From Terriglobus roseus (GTDB lineage Bacteria; Acidobacteriota; Terriglobia; Terriglobales; Acidobacteriaceae), in assembly GCF_900105625.1 (NCBI RefSeq), contig NZ_FNSD01000001.1, positions 2,852,001-2,916,000 of the forward strand: 64,000 bases of DNA, given 5' to 3'. The notes below the pieces were generated by a model. It saw only the letters and a program-made list of their open reading frames with translations, made no database searches and was not told the origin of the DNA. The position numbers were made by a program, and so were the translations under genes. Position 1 is the stretch's first letter; every line of letters begins with the position of its first letter. Shown here piece after piece: positions 33,115 to 42,302 of this stretch.

Positions 33115-33650
33115 TTATTCGACGCTGTACGTCACCAGCCGTGCGGGACCGGCGGTGTTCTCGGTTACGTCGGTTTCGCGCACCATCGCGAAGGACGCGA
33201 TCGTCGCGGCCCATGGGTACGGAGCGAGCCAGCGATCGCAGGTCAGGATCGACCAGGAACTCTGCGGCGGCCTCCGTTGAATAGATGGAAAGACCACCAG
33301 GCATCACCACGTCGTGCTCTGTCTCGGAGTCGAGGATGTGCGTGATCAGTGCGTCGTGCAGTGGGACCGAGCTGTTGCAGTCCTTCTCGGCGGGATGCGT
33401 GTTCCAGGACCAGTTACGAGTGCCCGGTTGTTGGCGGTCGCGGATATCGATGAGGTGCTGCGCCGCATCGAGAGCCAGGCTGACGCGCAGGCCGCGCGAC
33501 AGGTGGAGCTCCACTGATTGTTAAGGCACCAATGCTGACCACGGGCGATTCGCGCAGGTCAGCGAAAGAACTGAATCCTTTCGCGGGATCACGGTCTGCT
33601 TGCCTCGCGAGGCGAAGACGCAGAGATCCGCGTGATCGCGATGGCATCAA
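33115..33650 (-). pseudogene. Decayed paralogue of an acidobacterial regulator C-terminal domain (two frameshifts)
   Basis: Three minus-strand frames carry consecutive pieces of one recognisable protein. Frame one (to about 33516) reads GFSSFADLRESPVVSIGALTI. Frame two (33514 down to about 33230) continues ELHLSRGLRVSLALD, NWSWNTHPAEK, DALITHILDSETEHDVVM and EFLVDPDLRSLA. Frame three ends PWAATIASFAMVRETD, GPARLVTYSVE and a stop at 33115. I recognise this order as the C-terminal domain of winged-helix/TPR-type proteins common in Terriglobales; that recall is from memory. No N-terminal domain is present, so it looks like a remnant rather than a working gene. Sequencing errors are a possible alternative, though two in 300 bases is unlikely. 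Confidence 0.6.
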
Positions 33651-33760
33651 GAGTGGAACATTCGGTTAAGTGAAGACCGCAGGCGTCGGCAGCGGCGCTT
33701 GGCCCTCTGTCGATGCGGACGTCGTGTCTTTGCGGTGCGCGACAACATGGACGGGAGGGT

Positions 33761-33800
33761 AAAAATCAGAAAGGCCTTCACCCGGTGACGAGTGAAGGCC
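33761..33800 (-). terminator. Rho-independent terminator of the decarboxylase gene
   Basis: GGCCTTCAC (33773-33781) pairs perfectly with GTGAAGGCC (33792-33800). Read on the minus strand it follows the decarboxylase stop by 22 bases and is followed by TTTCTGATTTTT. Confidence 0.8.
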
Positions 33801-33822
33801 GTGAAGTATCAAATGGGATTTG

Positions 33823-36228
33823 TCATTCGGTTGAGTGCCGTACGGGGCGGCTCGGCAGCCGCGAAGCTCCCACGATCGGCTCAGTCAGTGAAGCAGGCGG
33901 TGTGTGTGTTGCCTGTTGCCCCTCTTCGATAACGGCGCGCATCCAGTAATTGCCATCGCTATCGACCTCGATGCCATGAACCTCGCGTTCGAAGCCAGGG
34001 AAGCGCTTGCCGAACTGCTCCATGGCCAGGATCAGGCGGATAACCGGCGAATCCGGTCCGCCCAGGCGCTCGCCCGGCATGGACATGGGGATGCCCGGCG
34101 GGTAGGGAACCAGCATTACGGCGGCAATGCGGCCCGGCATCTCCGTAAAGGGGATGCGCTCGGTCTCGTTGCGCACCAGCTTCTGGTAGGTCTGCGAAGG
34201 TGTCAGCACGGGGTCGAAGTCCTCGTCGCAGGCGGCGTTCACCAGCCCCGCGAGATTCAACTCGATCATCGACTCGTGCATCTCGTCGGACAGTTCCTTC
34301 AGCGACATGTGGCGATACCGGGCAGGGTACTTCTGCACCAGCTCCGGCAAGGCTTCTTCGAGCGGCGCCTCGGAGTCATACAGCCGCTTGAATTCGAAGA
34401 GGTTCTCCAGCAGGCTGCCCCACTTACCCTTGGAAGTGCCGACCGAGAAGAGCACCAGAACCGTGTAGTCGCCGGTGCGGGCAATCTCCACGCGTCGAGA
34501 ATCCAGGAACTCCGTCAGCACAGCAGCGGGAATGCCCCACTCTTCAATGGTGCCCTTTGCATCCACGCCCGGCGTCAGGATGGTGACCTTGGCCGGGTCC
34601 AGCATGCAGTAGTCATCGGGCGAACCTTCGTCCGCATAGCCGTGCCAGTCGTCGCCGGCCTTCAGCGTCCAGCAGCTCGGTTCGGTGGCGAGCAGCTCAT
34701 CTTCCGCATCTTCAAACAGGATCGACTCGCCGGTGGCGGGATCAATGACGCGTTCGGGCTGGTAGATGCCGAAGAACCAGCGCTCTCCATTTTCCGACTC
34801 CGTACGCAGGCGGTGCGCAATGGAGCTCATCGCCTGGCGGAAGCTGATCGCGTCCGCAAGCGTTTCGATCATCAGCGTCGGTCCCGCGGGCTCGTCCATC
34901 ATGGCCGCGGCCACGTCCAGCGATGCGATCAACGGGTAGAACGGCGAGGTGGTGCCGTGCATCATGAAGGCTTCGTTGAACTGGTCGAAGTCCATCGGCG
35001 CACGGTCGCTCAGCTTCACGTGCACCATGGAACCCATGGAGAACGCTGCCAGCATCTTGTGCGTGGACTGCACAGAGAAGATGGTCGGGCGGTCTTCCAT
35101 ATCGCGCGGCACGCCCATGGCGTAACGCTCACGATAAATGGGGTGGAACTTCGCGTAGGCATACCACGCCTCGTCGAAGTGAACACGCGCTACGGAGCCT
35201 TTTAGCTCCTCCACCACCTGGTTCACGTTGTAGCAAAGGCCGTCGTAGGTTGAGTTGGTAATGACCGCATAGGTCGGCTGCTGCGAGCGCGCCTCAGGAG
35301 AGAACGGGCTGCGTGCAATCAGCTCGCGTACATTCTGCGGTGAGAAGCGCTTCAGCGGCACCAGGCCGATCATGCCGTAGCCGTTGCGCGTCGGCTTGAA
35401 GTACACGGGCCGTGCCCCGGTAACAGTCAGCGAGTGGCAGACGGACTTATGGCAGTTCGCATCCGCCAGAACGATATCGTCCTGCGCGATGACGCCGTGT
35501 CCCACGATTTGGTTCGATGTGCTCGACCCGCCCAGGACGTAGAACGTCCAGTCCGCGCCGAAGATGCGTGCGGCATTGCGTTCGGAGTCACCCGGAGGCC
35601 CGATGTGATCCAGCCACGAACCAAGAGGCGCGGAGGAGATACCGAGATCTGAGCGCAGTAGATTCTCACCGAAGAAGCGATGGAACTCCTGCCCGACGGG
35701 GTGCTTCAGGAACGCCACGCCGCCCATGTGGCCAGGCGCGTCCCACGAGTACGCTGACTGGTCGTTGTACTTCAGCAGTTCACGGAAGTAGGGCGGTAGC
35801 AACTGTTCGTGATAACGCTCGATGGCGGTGTCGAGACGCGATGCAATGAATGCTGGCGTATCGCCGAAGAGGTGGATGTACTCATGGACCTGCTTGACCA
35901 CTTCCAGCGGCAGCTCGCTGACCAGCGTGCGGTCGGCGATGAGGAAGATGGGAACCTTCTTGTTGCGATGACGAACGGCACGGATGACATCCAGCGCGGC
36001 GCGTTCTTCAAACTGCGAGTTGCTCTCAAGATCCCAGTCCAGCAGGATGGCGGAGTAGCTAGGGTCCGACGTTACAAGCGAACGACCGTCCTCAGGAGAA
36101 GTGGTGCGGACCACCTCGTAACCTTCCGCGCCAATCGCCTCGACGAGGCGCTCCATGGCACGGTCTGACACGGAGTCGGTACGACCGACCTCGCTCGCAA
36201 TTAATAACACCCAACGCTTCTCACCCAT
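33823..36228 (-). CDS. Orn/Lys/Arg decarboxylase (biodegradative, PLP fold I type)
   Basis: The 801-residue protein matches the large bacterial arginine/lysine/ornithine decarboxylases. Residues ~5-135 form the receiver-like wing domain (LLIASEVGRTDSV, AILLDWDLESN). The PLP domain follows, with SAYSWDAPGHMGGVAFLKHP, GGSSTSNQIV, Asp352 in HFDEAW and the Schiff-base Lys391 in QSTHKMLAAF. The C-terminal domain ends near 780. It removes CO2 from a basic amino acid in the cytoplasm, giving a polyamine or acid-resistance product; AdiA-type arginine decarboxylase fits the length but the substrate is not certain. No antiporter gene is adjacent. A terminator lies right after it. Confidence 0.9.
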   Translation of the reverse strand: MGEKRWVLLIASEVGRTDSVSDRAMERLVEAIGAEGYEVVRTTSPEDGRSLVTSDPSYSAILLDWDLESNSQFEERAALDVIRAVRHRNKKVPIFLIADRTLVSELPLEVVKQVHEYIHLFGDTPAFIASRLDTAIERYHEQLLPPYFRELLKYNDQSAYSWDAPGHMGGVAFLKHPVGQEFHRFFGENLLRSDLGISSAPLGSWLDHIGPPGDSERNAARIFGADWTFYVLGGSSTSNQIVGHGVIAQDDIVLADANCHKSVCHSLTVTGARPVYFKPTRNGYGMIGLVPLKRFSPQNVRELIARSPFSPEARSQQPTYAVITNSTYDGLCYNVNQVVEELKGSVARVHFDEAWYAYAKFHPIYRERYAMGVPRDMEDRPTIFSVQSTHKMLAAFSMGSMVHVKLSDRAPMDFDQFNEAFMMHGTTSPFYPLIASLDVAAAMMDEPAGPTLMIETLADAISFRQAMSSIAHRLRTESENGERWFFGIYQPERVIDPATGESILFEDAEDELLATEPSCWTLKAGDDWHGYADEGSPDDYCMLDPAKVTILTPGVDAKGTIEEWGIPAAVLTEFLDSRRVEIARTGDYTVLVLFSVGTSKGKWGSLLENLFEFKRLYDSEAPLEEALPELVQKYPARYRHMSLKELSDEMHESMIELNLAGLVNAACDEDFDPVLTPSQTYQKLVRNETERIPFTEMPGRIAAVMLVPYPPGIPMSMPGERLGGPDSPVIRLILAMEQFGKRFPGFEREVHGIEVDSDGNYWMRAVIEEGQQATHTPPASLTEPIVGASRLPSRPVRHSTE

Positions 36229-36385
36229 TTATCTCTGTGTGCCCTCTCAAGGTGCCCCTGCATCATGGCAAAGGCGACGAACGGTTTATGGTATCGCGTA
36301 TTGGTTTCCGGCGTGTGACCGGGGATCGAACGGCCTAACGTAGCGTTCCACAAGACGTGTCGCCCCGAGCACCCACAAAAGCGTG

Positions 36386-36568
36386 TCATCCTGAGCGAAA
36401 CGAAGCGCAGCGGAGTGCAGTCGAAGGACCTGCATTCCGCTTGCGGCGGCAACAATGCGGTAGGAATCGAGCTTCCCGGTGTCAGAGGAAGTGGGATTCC
36501 CCGCAGGTCTTAGCGGCGGCGGAGCGAATGCAGGTCCTTCGACTACGCTGCGCTCCGCTCAGGATGAA
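36386..36568. repeat. Inverted pair of dispersed TCATCCTGAGCG elements in a gene-free stretch
   Basis: The gap 36229-36599 holds no gene. One arm at 36386-36436 (TCATCCTGAGCGAAACGAAG, ending GTCGAAGGACCTGCATT) is repeated in inverted form at 36527-36568, where the reverse complement reads TTTCATCCTGAGCGGAGCGC and ends GTCGAAGGACCTGCATT. A related copy lies at 59156-59263. I recall such elements as common in acidobacterial genomes. The rest of the gap (36229-36385) shows nothing recognisable. Confidence 0.7.
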
Positions 36569-36599
36569 AAATGCAGGAACTGAAGAACCAAGTAGCGAT

Positions 36600-39437
36600 C
36601 TACCGCTCGCCACCCGCCGTCAACCGGTTCAACACCGCCTTCAACGCATCCAGCTTCGCGCCGGCCTCGCCGAGTTTGCCCTGCGCGGTCAGTCGCTGGT
36701 ACTCGGCCAGATCCTGAGCGGCCTGCTGAATCTCTGCGTTGCGGTTGGTCGGTGCGCCCGCAACCGGAGAAGCGGACGGAGCCGCTGCAGCACCGCTGGA
36801 AGGAGTCGAAGGTTGCGCAGCAACCTGGGTAATGGACGACTCCGTGCCATTGAACAGGCTCGCCAGCGCCGCTTCAAAGGTGGTGCCATAGGCCAGCCGA
36901 TCCTGTAGCGCAAGCACGACAAGGCGCAGCTCAGGCATGGGGCTGCGGTCGGCCTGCAGATAGATCGACTCGGCATACAGCAGCGCGGTGCCGGTGGGGA
37001 TCACCAGCAGGTTGCCACGATGTACATGCGATCCCTGCTGGTTCCACAGCGTCAACTGTCCGCTGATCTGCGCGTTCTGGTCGATGCGCGCTTCGATCTG
37101 CGACGGACCATCGACCAGACGTGTCTTGGGGAAGTTATAGGCGACGGCCGTACCGTAGTTGGCACCATCGCTGCGGCCTGCGATCCAGCCGATCAGGTTG
37201 TTGCGATTGCTCGGTGTGAACGGCAGGATGTTGACGAACTCCATGCCCTTTTCGCCGGGCAGGTTCATCAGTACGTAGTTGGGCTGCATCTCCTGCGAGG
37301 ATCGCTGGCCCTGGCTGTCGACGGCGGACTCCGTTGCTGGTGTCCAGAGGTCTTCGCGATTGAAGAACGTTGCTGGATCGGTCATGTGGTACAGCCCGTA
37401 AGCGTGCGCCTGCAGCTTCAGCAGCGTGTCGGTATAGCGCAGGTGTGCGCGCATGGTTGCGGGCATCGCGGCTGCGGGCTGAAACATACCCGGAAAGGCG
37501 TTGCGATACGCGTTAAGGATCGGGTCGGCCTCATCCATCACATAGAAGGAGACGGTGCCGTCATAGGCATCGACCGCGATCTTCACACTGTTGCGCAGAT
37601 AGTTCACCGGCGTATCGCCCAGCGCGTAGTGGCGCGCGTTGGGATAGGTATCGGCGGAGGTGAAGCCGTCGAGAATCCAGCGCAGCCGGCCATCGTCGCC
37701 CACGGTGATGTACGGATCGGGGTCGAGCGAAAGGAACGGTGCGATGTTCATCACACGCTCCTGAATGTTGCGACGCATCAGCAGGCGTGAGTCCGGTGTG
37801 ACGTCGTCACTGAAGGGCAGCTTCGCTACATCACCCCGCTCCAGCGCAATGATCGTGCGGCGCAGCCAGTTGCCCAGCGCGATACCGCCGGTGCCGGTGT
37901 AGCTGGTTAGGCTGTTCGACTGTCCCTGCGGATAGTCGAACTCCTGCTGACGCGTCTTCACGTAGACGTCCGTGTTCGTCATCTCGCCAAAGTAGATCTG
38001 CGGACGTGCAACGTTCAGCGATGGCACGGTGCTTTGCACGGGCATGTTGCCCAGCAGCAGAGTCGGCAGGCCCTCCGGCGTGAAGCCGTTCACCGGGTTC
38101 ATGGTGACGCCGTAACCATGCGTGTAGACAAGGCGCTCGTTGATCCAATTGCGGCTGCTCTCGGGTAGCTTTTCGGTGCTTAACTCACGTGTTGCCAGCA
38201 TCACCTGGCGCGGGTGGCCGTCCAGGTTGTAGCGATCGATGTCGATACCGGGGAAGTCGTAGTAGGTTCGAATCTCCTGGATCTGACGAAGCGTGTCCTG
38301 CAGCGCTTGTGCATCCCACAGCCGGATGTTCTGTAGCGTCGGCTGATAGTTCGAGGCATCGGCGTCAGCGACCGTTGTGCCCGCAGCAAACGGCCGCACT
38401 ACGATGCTGTCCAGCGCGTAGGCCGTGCGCGTTGCTTCAATGTTGTTGCGGATGTATGGCTGTTCTTTCACAAGCTCGTTCGGCTTGACGATGAACGTGT
38501 CGACGGCTGCGCCAGCTACTTGCACGGCAACGTACAACAGCGCTCCAGGGAGGACTGCAGCAAAGACCCATCGCGCACCACTGTTCCGTTTCGCCGCGCT
38601 GTACGCGGCAACTGCCGCCCCCAGCAACAAGACCACGGAGACGATGAGCAGGCCGGGCAAACTGACATGTGCATCGGTATAGGTGACGCCGGAGAAGATT
38701 GTGTGCTCACCCATTAACAGACTGAAGCGACTAAGCCACACCCGCACCGACAGCGCCACCAGCAAAAAGGCAACGGCCGCATAAATTCCACGCCACGATG
38801 TGGTACCGGCGTCGGCGAAGTGAAAATCCTGATGGAAGTCCGGGACCTGCACTGCGCGCTGGCGCGTCATGTGCAGACCTGCGGCGAAGGCCAGGACGAG
38901 TGCTGCCATGGCGATCACCCATCCCGCCAGCAGTTGCCACGCGGGCAGCGTCAGCAGATAAAAGTTCAGCGGCCGGCCAAGCACCGGATCCAGTGCGCTC
39001 GCACCATGCTGCGCATAGATCCAACGAACAAAGGTAGGCCACTCCTCCGACATGCCGGAGCCCGAGACCCACGCAACAAAGAGCGACAAAGCCAGAACGG
39101 TCGGCTTCAGCCAGCGCCCAACGTCGATGCTGAGCGGCTGTCCATTCACCAGCACGGCACGCACCATGCTGGTGCCGTGTCCGCGTCCACGCAGCAACAC
39201 AAACGTTCCGTAGAGCAACGCAAATGTCAGTGCGAAGAAAGCCAGAAACAGAGCCCACTGCAACATGAGTGTCTTGCGAAAGATCTCTGTAAAGCCGAGC
39301 GAGTGGAACCAGAGCGCGTCCACGTAGAAGCTGAGCAGACGGCCGCCACCAAACAGCAGCGCCGCAATGACGGCAACGGCAATCAGCAGCGCGCGCGGTC
39401 TGCGCGATGGAGCAGGAATGTCAATGATGTCGGGCAT
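36600..39437 (-). CDS. UPF0182 family membrane protein
   Basis: The 945-residue product is read from ATG 39437, which has AGGTG upstream; a GTG at 39479 would add 14 residues without support. About seven membrane helices fill the first third (ALLIAVAVIAALLFGGG, LQWALFLAFFALTFALLYG, LLIVSVVLLLGAAVAAY). The remaining large soluble region has VYTHGYGVTMNPVNGFTPEGLP, YFGEMTNTDVYVKT, ADPILNAYRNAFPGMF and KGMEFVNILPFTPSNRNNLIGW, all hallmarks of UPF0182 (COG1615). Length and order match the family. Its function is unknown; the soluble part should lie outside the membrane. A Pro/Ala-rich stretch (~885-905) precedes a terminal coiled segment. Confidence 0.9.
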   Translation of the reverse strand: MPDIIDIPAPSRRPRALLIAVAVIAALLFGGGRLLSFYVDALWFHSLGFTEIFRKTLMLQWALFLAFFALTFALLYGTFVLLRGRGHGTSMVRAVLVNGQPLSIDVGRWLKPTVLALSLFVAWVSGSGMSEEWPTFVRWIYAQHGASALDPVLGRPLNFYLLTLPAWQLLAGWVIAMAALVLAFAAGLHMTRQRAVQVPDFHQDFHFADAGTTSWRGIYAAVAFLLVALSVRVWLSRFSLLMGEHTIFSGVTYTDAHVSLPGLLIVSVVLLLGAAVAAYSAAKRNSGARWVFAAVLPGALLYVAVQVAGAAVDTFIVKPNELVKEQPYIRNNIEATRTAYALDSIVVRPFAAGTTVADADASNYQPTLQNIRLWDAQALQDTLRQIQEIRTYYDFPGIDIDRYNLDGHPRQVMLATRELSTEKLPESSRNWINERLVYTHGYGVTMNPVNGFTPEGLPTLLLGNMPVQSTVPSLNVARPQIYFGEMTNTDVYVKTRQQEFDYPQGQSNSLTSYTGTGGIALGNWLRRTIIALERGDVAKLPFSDDVTPDSRLLMRRNIQERVMNIAPFLSLDPDPYITVGDDGRLRWILDGFTSADTYPNARHYALGDTPVNYLRNSVKIAVDAYDGTVSFYVMDEADPILNAYRNAFPGMFQPAAAMPATMRAHLRYTDTLLKLQAHAYGLYHMTDPATFFNREDLWTPATESAVDSQGQRSSQEMQPNYVLMNLPGEKGMEFVNILPFTPSNRNNLIGWIAGRSDGANYGTAVAYNFPKTRLVDGPSQIEARIDQNAQISGQLTLWNQQGSHVHRGNLLVIPTGTALLYAESIYLQADRSPMPELRLVVLALQDRLAYGTTFEAALASLFNGTESSITQVAAQPSTPSSGAAAAPSASPVAGAPTNRNAEIQQAAQDLAEYQRLTAQGKLGEAGAKLDALKAVLNRLTAGGER

Positions 39438-39536
39438 GTGTGCACCTGCACGGGCAGACAGCGATAAGCGCTGTGCCACTCACAAGCATAGAGGCGAAGG
39501 GCTGCGCGTGCGTGTCACTCTGACATACAAGGAGCA

Positions 39537-39564
39537 GGCCCGGTTCCACCACGGAAACCGGGCC
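39537..39564 (-). terminator. Hairpin after the Spy-like gene
   Basis: GGCCCGGTT (39537-39545) pairs with AACCGGGCC (39556-39564) across a ten-base loop. It follows the Spy-like stop by 26 bases on the minus strand and precedes the UPF0182 start by 100. The T tract (TGCTCCTTG) is weak. Confidence 0.6.
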
Positions 39565-39590
39565 CTTGTGCCTTCCTTGTGGGAGACGTG

Positions 39591-40010
39591 TTACTGCTGC
39601 GGAGGAGGTCCACCAGGGCCCATGCCGCCGCCGGGACCGCGTTGCGGACGCGATGCCAGGTAGGTGTCGTACTTGGTCTTCTGATCATCGGTCAGCAGGG
39701 CCTTGATCTTAGTCGTCTGCTCGGCGTTGATCGCCATCATCTTCGGACGCATCTCCTGCGGGTCGCCACCGGACGCTCGAAGCTCTGCCATCTTCTTCAT
39801 CGTGTCGTCCTGGATGGCCTTCACCTGCGGGATCTGTTCCGGCGTGAGGCCGACAGCCGCAGCCATCGCATCGAACTGTGCCTGCCGCTGCTCCGGCGTC
39901 ATCATGCCGCGACCTCCGCCGCCCTGTGCCATGGCCGGCAGAGTACAAAGCGCTGCACTGCAAAGTGCCACGGCGCTCAGGCGCGTAGCGTTTCTCAGGA
40001 AGTTCTTCAT
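39591..40010 (-). CDS. Periplasmic Spy/CpxP-like (LTXXQ-type) protein
   Basis: The 139-residue protein has a signal peptide (LCTLPAMAQ), a Gly-rich start to the mature chain, two charged amphipathic helices (MTPEQRQAQFDAMAAAVGLTPEQIPQ is the first, with the LTPEQ turn; LLTDDQKTKYDTYL the second), and a Gly/Pro-rich tail. This resembles Spy/CpxP chaperone-like proteins, which in Enterobacteria respond to envelope stress or metal. Here it is unusually rich in Met, Gln and Gly. The ATG at 40010 is preceded by GGAG within ten bases on the minus strand. It is probably transcribed alone, since a hairpin follows. Confidence 0.72.
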   Translation of the reverse strand: MKNFLRNATRLSAVALCSAALCTLPAMAQGGGGRGMMTPEQRQAQFDAMAAAVGLTPEQIPQVKAIQDDTMKKMAELRASGGDPQEMRPKMMAINAEQTTKIKALLTDDQKTKYDTYLASRPQRGPGGGMGPGGPPPQQ

Positions 40011-40201
40011 CGTCTGTCTCCTTCGTTGCTTCGATACCGAAGCCTGCGCCCCGGCGTGGTGCCTGTACTGAGGAAGACGACGGAGACACTGAGAATGTTT
40101 AAGTCATTGCCAGAAAATCTGCGCGGTTACGGTTACAACCGCACGTGGCGGCACATTGCGTGCCTGGCCGGTCGATTTCGCGACGTAGTCCTTACCTTCG
40201 A

Positions 40202-40960
40202 CTACTGATTCACGCCGCTCGCCAGGAAGCCACCATCCACTGCAATCACCTGTCCGTTTGTAAAGGATGTCTTTTCGCTCGCAAGATAAACCGCGGTACT
40301 GATCAGTTCGTCGGTCGTTCCAAAGCGCGCGAGAGGTGTGCGCATCTGCAACTCCTGCCCGCGCGGGCTGTCGAGAATTCGACTGTTCAGCGCAGTCGGG
40401 AAGATGCCCGGCGCAACTGCGTTGACAAGCACCCCATGCTTTGCCCACTCCACGGCAAGTGACCGTGTGAGTGACGCAACCGCAGCCTTGCTCGCGCAGT
40501 ATGCCGTAACTTCCTGAAAGGCCACAAAGCTTGAGAGTGATGCGATGTTAATGATCCGGCCGTACCCCTGCGTAATCATCTGTCCGCCAAAGACCTGGCA
40601 GGCGCGCAGTGTGCCGTGCAGGTTTACATTGAGGATCGCGTTCCACGTCTCTTCTGAAACTTCGAGTGTCGGCTCGCGCTTTGTAATGCCCGCGGCATTC
40701 ACCAGAATGTCGACGCGGCCGAAGACTGCAAGCGCGCCTTCCAGTAGAGACTGTAGCGATCGACGCTGGAGGACATCGGACACGATCTCCATCGACTCAC
40801 GCCCAAGCGATCGGATCTCTGCGGTTGTCTCAGCAACGGCCGCGTCCGAGCGTGACGTCGCGATGACATTCGCACCGGCACGCGCCAGGCCAAGCGCCAG
40901 TGCCTTGCCAATACCGGATGTGCCACCGATCACTACGGCCTTGCGGCCCGCTAACTCCAT
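40202..40960 (-). CDS. Short-chain dehydrogenase/reductase (gluconate/ketodeoxysugar-type)
   Basis: The 252-residue protein is a classical SDR: cofactor site GGTSGIG (12-18), NAAG (88-91), and catalytic Ser141, Tyr154 and Lys158 in YCASK. The C-terminus VDGGFLASGVNQ is common in 5-keto-gluconate, 2-deoxy-gluconate and KduD-type enzymes, where it shapes the substrate pocket. An uronate- or gluconate-related substrate would suit the nearby GH67/mannonate dehydratase genes, but SDR substrates are hard to predict. It is divergent from the GDSL gene, with 100 bases between starts. Confidence 0.85.
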   Translation of the reverse strand: MELAGRKAVVIGGTSGIGKALALGLARAGANVIATSRSDAAVAETTAEIRSLGRESMEIVSDVLQRRSLQSLLEGALAVFGRVDILVNAAGITKREPTLEVSEETWNAILNVNLHGTLRACQVFGGQMITQGYGRIINIASLSSFVAFQEVTAYCASKAAVASLTRSLAVEWAKHGVLVNAVAPGIFPTALNSRILDSPRGQELQMRTPLARFGTTDELISTAVYLASEKTSFTNGQVIAVDGGFLASGVNQ

Positions 40961-40993
40961 ACCGCCGACTCCTCCTCAGGACGCGCAATCCCG

Positions 40994-41023
40994 TTGACGT
41001 TTCTTCCCGAGCAACTTTATTCT
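40994..41023 (+). promoter_or_regulatory. Sigma-70-like promoter of the GDSL esterase gene
   Basis: TTGACG (40994-40999) and TATTCT (41018-41023) are separated by 18 bases. They lie about 38 bases before the start at 41061, leaving room for a leader with the ribosome site AGGAG. Confidence 0.45.
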
Positions 41024-41060
41024 TTGCTCCGAAGAAAGTACAAGCCCTCAGGAGCATTGG

Positions 41061-42302
41061 ATGCGCGTCCGGTCTCTCTTTATTTCGATTGCAGCACTGC
41101 TGTCGGCGCTGGGCTCCTACGCTCAAATCGTGAAGCCACCGCAGTGGGTGGGTAGCTGGGCCGCTTCACAACAAATTCCCACGGATATGAACATTGCACC
41201 TAAGGGGCAGCTTGAGGCCGCAACACTCCGGCAGATCGTCCATCTCTCACTGGGCGGCGAGGAGATTCGGCTGCGTCTGTCGAACGTCTTTGGCACATCG
41301 TCGTTGGGGTTGATGTCCGTCCATGTAGCGCGGCCGGTCTCAGCCTCCGGCGCCGTCATCGATTTTGCAACAGACCGTGTGGTCACCTTCGATCGTGGTC
41401 ACACGAGCGTCATCATCCCCTCTGGCGCTGAGTATCTTTCAGACCCGGTTCCGTTCCACGCAGCCGCGCTGTCAGACATTGCCATTACGATCACCTACGA
41501 CCAGGAGCCAGCGACCCAGACGGCGCATCCGGGGTCACGTTCGACGTCGTACGTATTACACGGTGTCGACGCATCGACCGCAGAGATGGAAGGCGCCGCA
41601 CACTTCGACCGCTGGTACCAGATCGCCGGCGTCGATGTACCTGCACCGACGGGTGCAGCAAGCATCGTGACGTTTGGCGACTCGATCACCGACGGCCACG
41701 GCGCTACAACAAACGGCAATGACCGCTGGCCGGATGATCTTGCAGTCCGCCTGCAGTCCGACCCGGCATTGCGCAATCTTGGCGTACTAAACGCCGGGCT
41801 CGGCGGCAACCGCGTGCTGGTGGATGGCTCGGGCCCAAATGCGCTGGCTCGCTTCTCGCGCGACGTGCTGGTGCAGCCGGGCGCCAAGTATGTTGTGGTC
41901 TTCGAGGGCGTGAACGACCTGGGCATGACTGCTCGCCTGCAAGAATTCTCACCTCGCGCGCACGATGCGCTGGTTGCATCGATCCTCGGCGCATATCAGC
42001 AGATGATCGACCTAGCGCACGACCGCGGTCTGCGGATCTACGGCGCCACCATCACGCCGTTTCTCGGCTTCGACTTCTACCATCCCAATGCCGCGAACGA
42101 AGCCGACCGGCAGAAGATCAATGCCTGGATACGCGCGGCAGGCCACTTCGATGCAGTGATTGACTTCGACAAAGTCATCGCCGATCCAGCGGATCCCACG
42201 CGACTGTTGCCGAAGTTCGACAGCGGAGATCATCTGCATCCGTCGGCGTCTGGCTTTCATGCGATGGCAGATAGTATTTCGCTCGATCTATTTCGCAGGT
42301 AA
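41061..42302 (+). CDS. Secreted SGNH/GDSL hydrolase
   Basis: The 413-residue protein has a signal peptide ending SYAQ (residue ~22). After an N-terminal beta-rich region (WVGSWAASQQIPTDM) come the SGNH blocks: FGDSITDGHG with the nucleophile serine, GLGGNRVLVDG, FEGVNDLGM and the C-terminal DHLHPSASGFHAM with the catalytic Asp and His. Such enzymes cleave ester bonds, including acetyl or acyl groups on plant polysaccharides. The WVGSWAA start is typical of a GDSL subfamily linked to xylan or pectin loci. AGGAG lies eight bases before the ATG. Its stop abuts the convergent enolase-family gene with no gap. Confidence 0.87.
   Translation: MRVRSLFISIAALLSALGSYAQIVKPPQWVGSWAASQQIPTDMNIAPKGQLEAATLRQIVHLSLGGEEIRLRLSNVFGTSSLGLMSVHVARPVSASGAVIDFATDRVVTFDRGHTSVIIPSGAEYLSDPVPFHAAALSDIAITITYDQEPATQTAHPGSRSTSYVLHGVDASTAEMEGAAHFDRWYQIAGVDVPAPTGAASIVTFGDSITDGHGATTNGNDRWPDDLAVRLQSDPALRNLGVLNAGLGGNRVLVDGSGPNALARFSRDVLVQPGAKYVVVFEGVNDLGMTARLQEFSPRAHDALVASILGAYQQMIDLAHDRGLRIYGATITPFLGFDFYHPNAANEADRQKINAWIRAAGHFDAVIDFDKVIADPADPTRLLPKFDSGDHLHPSASGFHAMADSISLDLFRR

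Noticed and set aside
33904-35205. 433-aa plus-strand frame within the decarboxylase gene.
   Set aside because: The minus-strand decarboxylase has all family motifs; the other frame is a shadow.
36386-36568. CRISPR-like or insertion-sequence end repeat.
   Set aside because: Only two inverted arms, no spaced direct repeats, no transposase frame nearby; called a dispersed repeat.
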